From Beijerinckiaceae bacterium (lineage in GTDB: Bacteria; Pseudomonadota; Alphaproteobacteria; Rhizobiales; Beijerinckiaceae), in contig JAPZTO010000001.1 in assembly GCA_027532775.1 (NCBI GenBank), forward strand, positions 744,001-808,000: a stretch of DNA of 64,000 bases, read 5' to 3'. The notes beneath the pieces were generated by a model. It searched no databases and was not told the DNA's origin. It saw only the letters and a program-made list of their open reading frames with translations. Of this stretch, positions 1 through 7,501 are shown piece after piece. Both the position numbers and the translations under genes were made by a program. How positions within the stretch are numbered: position 1 is the stretch's first letter; the number at the start of each line of letters is the position of its first letter.

Positions 1-312
1 CACCAGCAGGAATTCGGCACCGGACGCGATTTCGAGACCGGCCCCTTCCTCGACGAGGACGCGGGCAATGCCCGGATTCGGGTTGGCCTTGATCGAGAAA
101 TAGACCGAGGCAAAGCCTTCGAGCGTGGCGGCAAGCGCCCGGTAGCGGCGGCGGAGAATGGCCGCGTCATAGAGATAGAGGGGCGAGCCATAGCGCGCGA
201 CGAGGCTCCGGACCGGCAGACCCCCGATCTCGAGCCCGTCAGTTCCCGCCCTGAAATTCTCGGCGATCAGCGCCGCCGCGAGGGGCGGGACCGTGAGAGG
301 AAGATCGCTCAT
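1..312 (-). CDS. PLP-dependent decarboxylase, fold type III (partial, C-terminus beyond left edge)
   Basis: Only the first ~104 residues are inside the window. They read as the N-terminal TIM-barrel part of the ornithine/diaminopimelate decarboxylase family: a YGSPLYLYD segment, then YFSIKANPNP near residues 72-81, where the lysine is the PLP Schiff-base lysine, then a GLEIASGAE segment. The ATG overlaps the stop of the AMP ligase gene by four bases (ATGA), so the two are translationally coupled. In the family such enzymes decarboxylate free amino acids, but a subgroup works in carrier-protein or exosortase-associated gene sets together with an AMP ligase and an ACP, as here. The substrate cannot be read from the N-terminus; an ordinary lysA is less likely given the neighbours. 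Confidence 0.8.
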   Translation of the reverse strand, partial: MSDLPLTVPPLAAALIAENFRAGTDGLEIGGLPVRSLVARYGSPLYLYDAAILRRRYRALAATLEGFASVYFSIKANPNPGIARVLVEEGAGLEIASGAEFLLV

Positions 313-1823
313 GCCGCACGCTCCGCAACCAGCCGCTTGTAATCGACCTTGCCGTTCGGCGTGACCGGCAATTCGGGGACAAGCTCGATCCGCGCCGGAA
401 CCATATGCGGCGGCAGCCGCTCGGCGAGCTGCTTCAGCACCGAATCGGTATCGACCCCGTCCTGCTGGCCGACAGCGACAGCATGCAGGCGCTGGCCGAG
501 CCATTCATCCGGCACGCCGATCGCCGCCACCTGCCGGAACGCGCCCGAAAGCATCAGCGCATCCTCGACCTCGGTCGGGCTGATCCGGTATCCGGCGGAT
601 TTGATCATCGCGTCCTGCCGGCCGACGAAATAGAGAAACCCGTCCTCGTCTTCATAGACAAGGTCGCCGGACCAGCAGACGATCTCGCCGCCTTCGACGG
701 GCTCGCGCAGCGGGTTCGCCCGGAGCACGCGCGCGGTCTCTTCCGGGCGCCGCCAGTAGCCGAGCGAAACGGTGGGACCGCGATGGACCAGGATGCCCGG
801 TTCGCCGGGCCGGGCGCGACGGCCGTCCGCCGTGAGCGGGAAAACCTCGCATTCGGGGATGGCCCGCCCGATCGAAGTCGGCCGGCGATCCACCTCGGAG
901 GGCGGCAGATAGGTCGAGCGGAAGGCTTCCGTCAGCCCGTACATCAGGAAGATGTGCGTTTCCGGGAGAATTTCCCGAAGGCGGCGCACTGTCGCTTCCG
1001 GCACGGCACCGCCGGAATTCGTGATGTAGCGCAGATGCGGCAGGCTGGTCCGGGCGAGGCTCGGCGCGGCCTTGGTCAGGATTGCCCAGATCGTGGGAAC
1101 GCCCGCTAGACCGGTAATCTCGTGCCGGGCCAGTTCGCGGACGATCTGATCGCCCATCTGGAAGGTGAAGAGCACGATCGTGGCACCCTGCTCCACCACG
1201 GTAAGCAGCTGGTTCAGGCCGTAATCGAAGCTGAAAGGCAGGATCGAGAGGATCCGGTCCTCCGCGGTGATCGACAGGTAGGTCCGCACGATCCGGGTGC
1301 CGGCAATCAGGTTGGAATGACTCAGCATGACGCCCTTGGGGGCGCCGGTCGAACCGGACGTGTAGAGAATGGCGGCAAGATCCTGTCCGATATTGCGGGC
1401 GGCCGGCAGCGGTTCGGGCTCGGGCGCTTCGGCGGCAGGATCAAGCACCGCGAGATCCGGGATGTTCTCGAAGGCCTCGGCCAAAGTCTCGCGCTGCTTC
1501 GAGCCGGTGATCAGCACCCGCGCACCGCTATCGACCAGAATATGCCGGATCTGCTGCGGCTTGAGCACCGGGTTGATCGGGACGAAAACCGTGTCGGCGC
1601 GGCTTGCGGCAAAGATGGCCGCACATTCCTCCAGGCATTTCGGCAGCAGGATCGCCACGCGATCCCCACGTTCGACCCCCGCCGCTCGGATCGCCGCGGC
1701 GAGCCGCTCGACCTCGGCGGCAAACTGCCGGAACGACCAGTGACGGCCGCCATCAATGATGGCCGGGCGCCCGGCATCGGGCTTCGGCAGATCCAGAAGC
1801 TGGTGCAGGAGGACTGCGCTCAT
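309..1823 (-). CDS. AMP-forming acyl-CoA/acyl-ACP ligase
   Basis: 504-residue adenylate-forming (ANL superfamily) enzyme. The phosphate-binding signature LYTSGSTGAPKGVMLSH is complete, followed by the YGLTEAFRST adenine-binding motif, a SGDLVYEDEDGFLYFVGR hinge segment and the catalytic lysine region PVTPNGKVDYKRL near the C-terminus. It should activate a carboxylic or amino acid as the adenylate and pass it to CoA or, given the acyl carrier protein gene six bases upstream, to the phosphopantetheine arm of that protein. Upstream gene is the ACP; the downstream decarboxylase overlaps by four bases. The order ACP-ligase-decarboxylase matches the logic of aminobutyryl side-chain assembly in butirosin biosynthesis and of exosortase-A associated sets, which is an analogy and not proof of substrate. 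Confidence 0.88.
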   Translation of the reverse strand: MSAVLLHQLLDLPKPDAGRPAIIDGGRHWSFRQFAAEVERLAAAIRAAGVERGDRVAILLPKCLEECAAIFAASRADTVFVPINPVLKPQQIRHILVDSGARVLITGSKQRETLAEAFENIPDLAVLDPAAEAPEPEPLPAARNIGQDLAAILYTSGSTGAPKGVMLSHSNLIAGTRIVRTYLSITAEDRILSILPFSFDYGLNQLLTVVEQGATIVLFTFQMGDQIVRELARHEITGLAGVPTIWAILTKAAPSLARTSLPHLRYITNSGGAVPEATVRRLREILPETHIFLMYGLTEAFRSTYLPPSEVDRRPTSIGRAIPECEVFPLTADGRRARPGEPGILVHRGPTVSLGYWRRPEETARVLRANPLREPVEGGEIVCWSGDLVYEDEDGFLYFVGRQDAMIKSAGYRISPTEVEDALMLSGAFRQVAAIGVPDEWLGQRLHAVAVGQQDGVDTDSVLKQLAERLPPHMVPARIELVPELPVTPNGKVDYKRLVAERAA

Positions 1824-1829
1824 GGCCGA

Positions 1830-2123
1830 TCAGCCCTTCCGCCGGCGGATGAACGCCATGAGCGCACCGACCGTCTCGAAATTGTCGAGGGTGAAATCGT
1901 CATCCGCGATCTCGATGCCCAGTTCCTCGCCAAGGAAGGACATCAGCTGCAGGATGCCGAGGGAATCGAGGATGCCGGAGGAGAGAAGGGGCGTTTCATC
2001 CTTCAGGTCCAGCGCCTTGGCGGCCGGCGACAATTGCCGGAGGAAGCCACCCAGCAGGGCGCGATCGGCGTCGATGGACTCGGCCGGAACAACCGGTGTG
2101 TCAATCTGGGAAGCTGCAAGCAT
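1830..2123 (-). CDS. Acyl carrier protein
   Basis: 97-residue acidic protein with the acyl carrier fold. The attachment serine for 4'-phosphopantetheine lies in the motif LLSSGILDSLGILQL (DSL) around residues 51-56. The C-terminal helix ends in a basic RRRKG tail. I take the ATG at 2123, which has a GGGAGA Shine-Dalgarno sequence that runs into the stop codon of the upstream GNAT-like gene; a TTG one codon earlier is the only alternative. It is much more likely a dedicated carrier for the ligase next to it than the fatty-acid ACP, because no fab genes are nearby. Confidence 0.88.
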   Translation of the reverse strand: MLAASQIDTPVVPAESIDADRALLGGFLRQLSPAAKALDLKDETPLLSSGILDSLGILQLMSFLGEELGIEIADDDFTLDNFETVGALMAFIRRRKG

Positions 2124-2135
2124 CAAATCGTCTCC

Positions 2136-2975
2136 CTAAAGGTCAAGAAGGCACAATTCGGACCCGAGATGATCGGTCCGGTCGTCGAAGGTCTCTCCCT
2201 TGGCAAACCAGAGGCCACGCCGGCGGAGCGCAAGGGGATGAGGCACGCCTGCCCGGACATCGCACTGGACGACGAGAATGCCCCGGGCGAGCAAATGGCG
2301 GGCAATGGCCGGCCAGGCGGCCGGCAGGGCAGCGTGGCTGCCGATGAAGATCGAGAAGGCCGCAGGCAGCGAGCGGTAGCGGAACGGCCGGAAGACGCAG
2401 AGGTGGCGGGCCGGCCCCTGTTCGATCACGAGGGTGGCGAAACCGCGATCCCGGTTAAGGCCGATGAGTTCCGGCGGCGGCGCGGCCCCGTCGAGGCGGT
2501 CATCCGGCTGCCAGGCGCGCACCCGCACATCCCCGCCGGGCCGCAGGGCGAGAAGGGGCGTCAGTTGCAGGCCGATCCCCGGATTGATGGGGCGGAAGCC
2601 GAAAGCCGGAAGCATGGCCTGGACTTCCGGGGTCGGTGTCAGGTCGGTGAAGACCGGCCCGGGATCGCGGAACACGGCGCGCAGCATGAGCGGCGCCTTC
2701 CAGCGGAAATCCGGGCGGAGATACCAGCTCGACACATTGACAACAATCCTTCCGTCCGGCCCCCCGCGCGGGGAGGCGGGCGTGAGGAGGATGCCGACGG
2801 GTTGTTCCTTCTCGAGCCAGAAAAAGCCCGGCGGATAGCCGGCAAGCGCGTTGCCGGGCCAGTCGAGGATCTGCTGCAGGCTGCGCTGCCAGAAGGCCGG
2901 GCCCCGTTCAGGAAAGCCTTCATCAAGCAGGGAAACGGCTTCGGCGGCACGCGCGGGCGTGATCGGCGTCAACAT
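2136..2975 (-). CDS. GNAT-like acyltransferase, first gene of the carrier-protein cassette
   Basis: 279-residue protein with features of a GNAT fold: an N-terminal ITPARAAEAVSLLDEGFPER helix segment, a FWLEKEQPVGILLTP strand pair, a VNVSSWYLRPDFRWKAP segment resembling the acetyl-CoA binding region, and a second, diverged half. The start at 2975 is set by a strong SD (AGGAGGGAGG, 5 bases away); a longer reading frame upstream has no ribosome binding site. It precedes the ACP by 12 bases and probably leads the operon. In analogous clusters GNAT proteins N-acylate or transfer the tethered amino acid; here the substrate is unknown. The low motif conservation makes the family call tentative. Confidence 0.6.
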   Translation of the reverse strand: MLTPITPARAAEAVSLLDEGFPERGPAFWQRSLQQILDWPGNALAGYPPGFFWLEKEQPVGILLTPASPRGGPDGRIVVNVSSWYLRPDFRWKAPLMLRAVFRDPGPVFTDLTPTPEVQAMLPAFGFRPINPGIGLQLTPLLALRPGGDVRVRAWQPDDRLDGAAPPPELIGLNRDRGFATLVIEQGPARHLCVFRPFRYRSLPAAFSIFIGSHAALPAAWPAIARHLLARGILVVQCDVRAGVPHPLALRRRGLWFAKGETFDDRTDHLGSELCLLDL

Positions 2976-3126
2976 GACGCCTCCCTCCTGGCCGGCCGGC
3001 TGCCGATGGGGCTCCCCCCACCTGACCGTCGATCGGTCATCCGCTCCATCCCTCACCTCTTCTGCCGGCGAACGTTCCGCCATGCGACGATCTAGAGCAG
3101 GCAAGGAAAAGAAATCGTGGACGAGA

Positions 3127-3151
3127 CCGCATATGCGGAAAATTGTCCGCA
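3127..3151. promoter_or_regulatory. Palindrome CCGCATATGCGG plus repeated half CCGCAT
   Basis: A perfect 12-base palindrome at 3127-3138 is followed by a second CCGCAT half at 3147-3152 region, in the 222-base gap between hemN's end and the GNAT-like gene. It sits about 150 bases upstream of the cassette start and could be an operator for it. No regulator gene adjoins, so function is inferred only from symmetry. Confidence 0.3.
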
Positions 3152-3160
3152 TCAGCGTTG

Positions 3161-3184
3161 AAAATCCGTTTCCCTGAAAACGGA
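3161..3184 (-). terminator. Weak rho-independent terminator after hemN
   Basis: Read on the minus strand: stem TCCGTTT / AAACGGA with a six-base loop followed by TTTT, 14 bases past the hemN stop. The stem is AT-rich and short, so termination may be partial. Confidence 0.45.
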
Positions 3185-3197
3185 AAATCCCGGCTTT

Positions 3198-4556
3198 CTA
3201 CACGGCGAGCGAGTGGCCACCCGGCCTCTGGGCTAAATAGGCATCGAATTCCGCAGCAAGGAGGCGCGTGAACGGTCGCCCCTCTTCCGTGATCGCGAAC
3301 CCGTCTGCCGTGGCTTCGACGAAGCCGTCGCGGTCCTCCCGGACGATCCGGTCCGCCACGGCGATCAGCGCCTCGGCTTCCGGCCCTTCATGGGCTCGGC
3401 AATGCTCGGTCGAGAAGCGGAGATCGCACATCAGGCGCTCGATGACGCGGGCGCGGCGCCGGTCCTCGTCGGTCAGCGCGCGGCCGCGGATCGCGGCGAG
3501 ATGGCCGGTCTCGATCTCGCGCTGGTAGCGCGCCATGGCCGGCTCGTTCTGGACATAGCCCTGCGGCAAGGCCGAAATGGCCGAGGCGCCGAGCCCGATC
3601 AGCACATCGGCCGGATCATCCGTATAGCCCTGGAAATTGCGGCGGAGACGGCCGGCCCGCTGCGCCACGGCAAGGGAATCGCCCGGCAGGGCGAAATGGT
3701 CGATGCCGATCGACTGGTAGCCGGCAGCCTGGATGCGCTGCCCCGCCGCGAGGGCATGGGCATGGCGGTCAACGACACCCGGCAGGTCGGATTCGAGGAT
3801 CATCGCCTGGTGGCGTTTCACCCAGGGGACATGGGCGTAGCCGAACAAGGCCAGCCGATCGGGGCGGAACGCCATCACTGAATCAAGGGTAGATTCGAGC
3901 TGGGCAAGACCCTGCTTCGGCAGGCCATAGACGGCATCGATGTTGAGCGACCGGATGCCGCCGGCGCGGAAACGGTCGATCACGGCCCGGGTTTCCTCGA
4001 CAGACTGGAAGCGGTTGATCGCCGCCTGCACGGCCGGATCGAAATCCTGCACGCCGATGCTGACCCGACTGAGGCCCCGTTCGAGGAAGGCCTCGATGCG
4101 ACCGGCATCCATGCCGCGCGGATCGACTTCGACCGCGAAATCGCATTCTGCATCGAGCGAGAACCGGTCGGCGATGTGATCAGCCAACCGGCGGATATCA
4201 TCCGGGGCGAGGATAGTCGGCGAGCCGCCGCCCCAGTGGATATGCGTGACACGGGTGCTGGCGGGGAGGATCTGGGTGACGAGATCGATCTCGCGGCGGA
4301 GCGCGACGAGATAGGTTTCGATCGGCGCGTATTGCCGCGTGATCTTGGTGTGGCACCCGCAGAACCAGCAGAGCGTATCGCAATAGGGGATGTGCAGGTA
4401 GAGCGAGAGCGTCGCGTCTTCCGGCACATCCAGCAGCCAGCTTTGATAGGTCCGCGCCGTTACCTCCGGCGTGAAATGCGGCGCGGTGGGGTAGCTCGTA
4501 TAGCGCGGCACGGCCCGGGAGGCATGGCGCATCACGGCATCGTGGGACAGGGTCAC
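3198..4556 (-). CDS. hemN: Oxygen-independent coproporphyrinogen III oxidase (radical SAM)
   Basis: 452-residue radical SAM enzyme that oxidatively decarboxylates coproporphyrinogen III to protoporphyrinogen IX without O2. The cluster motif is C59-x3-C63-x2-C66 followed by C68, the CxxxCxxCxC form typical of true HemN rather than HemW. Also visible are HIHWGGGSPT, the EVDPRG segment and the GIGASAIS segment. Length fits HemN (about 455). The start is GTG at 4556 and overlaps the ccoS stop (GTGA). Its place as last gene of the cbb3 operon makes sense: haem must be made when O2 is low, the same condition in which the oxidase is expressed. A weak terminator follows. Confidence 0.96.
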   Translation of the reverse strand: MTLSHDAVMRHASRAVPRYTSYPTAPHFTPEVTARTYQSWLLDVPEDATLSLYLHIPYCDTLCWFCGCHTKITRQYAPIETYLVALRREIDLVTQILPASTRVTHIHWGGGSPTILAPDDIRRLADHIADRFSLDAECDFAVEVDPRGMDAGRIEAFLERGLSRVSIGVQDFDPAVQAAINRFQSVEETRAVIDRFRAGGIRSLNIDAVYGLPKQGLAQLESTLDSVMAFRPDRLALFGYAHVPWVKRHQAMILESDLPGVVDRHAHALAAGQRIQAAGYQSIGIDHFALPGDSLAVAQRAGRLRRNFQGYTDDPADVLIGLGASAISALPQGYVQNEPAMARYQREIETGHLAAIRGRALTDEDRRRARVIERLMCDLRFSTEHCRAHEGPEAEALIAVADRIVREDRDGFVEATADGFAITEEGRPFTRLLAAEFDAYLAQRPGGHSLAV

Positions 4557-4726
4557 CGGGCATCCTCCGGGCGCGGGGCAACCGGCGCGTCCTCATCCAT
4601 CAGTGCGCGCCAGGCGGCACCATCGAGATCCTCGTACTGGCGGTTCGACAGCGACCAGAGAAACGCCGCCAGCCCGAGGCCACCAAGGGCGAGGGCAAGG
4701 GGAATCAGGATCAGCAGGATGTTCAT
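4553..4726 (-). CDS. ccoS: Cbb3 oxidase maturation protein CcoS/FixS
   Basis: 57-residue single-span membrane protein: an N-terminal hydrophobic segment MNILLILIPLALALGGLGLA, then SLSNRQYEDLDGAAWR, the Q-(Y/F)-(E/D)-D-L-(D/E) signature of CcoS, and an acidic/proline tail. It is required for insertion of haem b and CuB into CcoN in characterised systems. Start ATG overlaps the ccoI stop and the stop overlaps the hemN start, so it is coupled on both sides. It is too short for usual length cut-offs and easily missed. Confidence 0.93.
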   Translation of the reverse strand: MNILLILIPLALALGGLGLAAFLWSLSNRQYEDLDGAAWRALMDEDAPVAPRPEDAR

Positions 4727-6933
4727 GGCTTTTCTCCCGCGCCGCGCCCGGCCCGGAGCGCGTTCAGCGTGACGATGATCGAGGAGCCCGACATGGCCAA
4801 AGCCGCCACAAGCGGCGTGGCATGACCGAGAATGGCGACGGGCACGGCAATCAGATTGTAGAGCACCGAGATCCAGAGATTCTCGAGCATCAGCCAGCGC
4901 GCCTTGCGGGCGATCCGGATGGCCGGAACAATCGCGCCGAGGCGCTGGCCGACAAGCAGGAAATCTGCCTGGGTCTGGGTGAGCTGGCTCGCGGAGGCCG
5001 GCGCGATTGAGGCATGGCCGGCCGCCAATGCAGGCGCATCATTCAACCCGTCGCCGACCATGAGCGGACGGGCGCCGAAGCGCTTCATCTGCTCGAGCCA
5101 GGTGACCTTGTCGCCCGGAAGAGCGCCACCGCGCCAGTTGGCGATGCCGAGATCGCGCGCGGCTTCGGCGACAGCACGGGGCCGGTCGCCCGAGATGATC
5201 TCGGCCGGCAGATTCATGGCACCGAGAGCGGCAATCGTGGCCGCTGCATCCTCGCGGTAGGGCTGGCGGATCGCGAAAAGTGCGAGGCGCGCGGCATGGC
5301 GGAAAGCAACGATGGAGGCGCCCGGGAAACGGGCGGCGAGAGCCTCGGCTTCCGGAATGGCCTCGCAGAAGGCCGGGCTGCCGAGCCGGACGACATGCCC
5401 GCCATGGCAGGCCTTGACGCCCTCGCCCGGCACTTCCCGCGCGGTGGCGAGCGGCTTCGCGCCCCGGTCCTGTGCGGCGATGGCAGCCGCCAGCGGGTGC
5501 CGGCTCGTCAGCGCAAGCCGGGCGGCCAGCGCGACATCCTCGGCCGGGATCTCTTCCCGGTTGGCAATGTCGGCTGCCGGCAGCGTCAGCGTGCCGGTCT
5601 TGTCGAAGACGATGCGGTCGATCTCCGCCAGCCGCTCGATGGCATCGCCGGACTGGATCAGGATGCCGTTGCGGAACATCGCGCCCGCCGCGACGACCTG
5701 CACGGCCGGCACGGCAAGGCCGAGCGCACAGGGGCAGGTGATGATCAGCACGGTGATGGCGATCATCAACGCGTCATGCCAGCCGAGGCCCATCATCATC
5801 CAGCCGATGAAGGTGAGCAGGGCCACGGTATGGACGAAGGGCGGGTAGAGGCGGGCCGCCCGGTCGGCCAGCCGGATATAGGCGCCCTTGGTCTGGGCAG
5901 CCTGAGCCAGCAGCCGCTCGACGCCGGCCAGCAGGGTGCCTTCCTGCGACTTGAGCACCCGGACAACGAGGGCACCACCGAGATTCTGCGTCCCGGCGTA
6001 GATCTCGTCGCCGGGGCGGACAGCGCGATGGACCGTCTCGCCGGTCACAAGGCTCTGGTCGATATCGGAGCGGCCCTCCTCGATCCGGCCATCGGCGGCG
6101 ACGCGATCGCCGATCCGGACGAGGATCACGTCGCCGGGCTCGACCATGTCGATCGGGACATCGCGCCAGGTGCCGTCCGGCAGGCGCTTGGTCGCGGATT
6201 CCGCGCGCAAGGCCGCCAGGTTGGCCGCCACCAGCTGCGTGCGGCGCTGCATGATCTGGTCGAGCGTCCGGCCGATCAGCAGGAAGAAGAGCAGCATGAC
6301 CACGCCGTCGAAATAGGCGTGCTCGCCATGACGCAGCACCTCGAAGACCGACATGACCAGAGCGAGGCAGATGCCGAGCGTGATCGGCACATCCATGTTG
6401 ACGCGGCGGCGCTTGAGGGCACCGATGGCGCTCTCGTAGAACGGGCGGCCGGAATAGGCGGCGGTCGGCAGGGCGATCAGCGCCGAGAGCCAGTGGAACA
6501 GATCACGCGTGGTCGGGTCGAGCCCGGTCTCGTGGCCGGACCAGACCGCCACCGAAAGCAGCATCACATTCATCGAGGCAAAAGCCGCCACGCCGAGGCA
6601 GCGGAGCAGGCGACGCATTTCCTGCGCCTTGCTGTCCTCCGAATGGCGGGGCGAGAACGGGTATGCCTTGAATCCCAGTTCGTCGAGCCGGCGGAGGATG
6701 CGGGCCGGATCAGCCTGGCGGCGTTCGAAGGTCACGTGGAGGCGCTTCGCACCGAGATTGACCCGGGCACCGACCACGCCGGGCTCTCGCGACATGGCGC
6801 GTTCGATCGTGGCCATGCAGGCGGCGCATTTGATGCCATCGACAGCGAGATCGAGACTGACGAAGGACTCGTCGGGCGATGCCCGGAGAAAATGGCGAAG
6901 GTCGGTGATGTTCGAGTCGAGATCGACTGCCAT
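4723..6933 (-). CDS. ccoI: Copper-exporting P1B-type ATPase CcoI/FixI for cbb3 assembly
   Basis: 736 residues. The N-terminal heavy-metal domain carries KCAAC (C36, C39); the membrane part has the CPC metal site (C400-P401-C402) in ITCPCALGLAVP; the phosphorylation loop is D444-KTGT; the hinge GDGLNDAPAL is near the C-terminus. CcoI-type pumps deliver Cu towards the periplasm for the CuB centre of CcoN instead of serving Cu resistance; position inside the ccoGHIS group assigns it to that class. Starts one base after the ccoH stop. Confidence 0.95.
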   Translation of the reverse strand: MAVDLDSNITDLRHFLRASPDESFVSLDLAVDGIKCAACMATIERAMSREPGVVGARVNLGAKRLHVTFERRQADPARILRRLDELGFKAYPFSPRHSEDSKAQEMRRLLRCLGVAAFASMNVMLLSVAVWSGHETGLDPTTRDLFHWLSALIALPTAAYSGRPFYESAIGALKRRRVNMDVPITLGICLALVMSVFEVLRHGEHAYFDGVVMLLFFLLIGRTLDQIMQRRTQLVAANLAALRAESATKRLPDGTWRDVPIDMVEPGDVILVRIGDRVAADGRIEEGRSDIDQSLVTGETVHRAVRPGDEIYAGTQNLGGALVVRVLKSQEGTLLAGVERLLAQAAQTKGAYIRLADRAARLYPPFVHTVALLTFIGWMMMGLGWHDALMIAITVLIITCPCALGLAVPAVQVVAAGAMFRNGILIQSGDAIERLAEIDRIVFDKTGTLTLPAADIANREEIPAEDVALAARLALTSRHPLAAAIAAQDRGAKPLATAREVPGEGVKACHGGHVVRLGSPAFCEAIPEAEALAARFPGASIVAFRHAARLALFAIRQPYREDAAATIAALGAMNLPAEIISGDRPRAVAEAARDLGIANWRGGALPGDKVTWLEQMKRFGARPLMVGDGLNDAPALAAGHASIAPASASQLTQTQADFLLVGQRLGAIVPAIRIARKARWLMLENLWISVLYNLIAVPVAILGHATPLVAALAMSGSSIIVTLNALRAGRGAGEKP

Positions 6934-6934
6934 G

Positions 6935-7489
6935 TCAGGACCCCAGCTCGATTCGGTTGCGCGAGGTATAGAGGGGCAGGTTCTCGGCCGGATCCTCGAT
7001 CGTCAGGATCAGCGACCAATGGCCCGCCGCCATGCCCGGCACCGCGCCGGAATAGCGCCCGCGCCCGGTCTCGCTCAGGGTGACCTCGCGGTCGAGCTGG
7101 CGGCTGGCCGGATGGGCGAAGCGCATCCGGACGCGCTGGCCGGAAACGGGCCGGAGGTCGCGGTCGGCCAGCGAGAGGGCGAGTTCAAGGGTGGAACCCT
7201 TCCGGTCGAGCCGGATCTCGGTCTTCCAGCCCCGGCGATCCTGTTCGGCCGCCGCTGCCAGCTCCGCATTGTAGCGCTGGCTGACATCATAGCCATTGCG
7301 GGCATCCAGCCCCGGCATGGTCTGCAGTGCCTGCCGCATCATGTAGCCGTTGACGCCGGCCACGATGCCGAAGAAGGCAAGGAAGATCACGAGGACATGG
7401 TGGCCTGTCAGCCGGAAGGGCTCGCGGGCCGGGGCGCTTGCAAGGTCGGGAATCTCAACGGGCATCGCGATACAACCGCAGCAGCACAT
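6935..7489 (-). CDS. ccoH: Cbb3 assembly protein CcoH/FixH with Cys-rich N-terminus
   Basis: 184 residues: one transmembrane helix (GHHVLVIFLAFFGIVAGVNGYMM, about residues 36-58) and a periplasmic FixH domain ending in LYTSRNRIELG. FixH is a stable small partner of cbb3 needed for assembly. Two starts are possible. The one at 7489 has a good SD (AGGGAGG, four bases away) and adds the unusual leader MCCCGCIA; the internal ATG at 7465 has no SD. I keep 7489. The four clustered cysteines at residues 2-4 and 6 are not a usual FixH trait and would lie in the cytoplasm. Confidence 0.9.
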   Translation of the reverse strand: MCCCGCIAMPVEIPDLASAPAREPFRLTGHHVLVIFLAFFGIVAGVNGYMMRQALQTMPGLDARNGYDVSQRYNAELAAAAEQDRRGWKTEIRLDRKGSTLELALSLADRDLRPVSGQRVRMRFAHPASRQLDREVTLSETGRGRYSGAVPGMAAGHWSLILTIEDPAENLPLYTSRNRIELGS

Positions 7490-7501
7490 GCGGCCTCCCT
7501 G

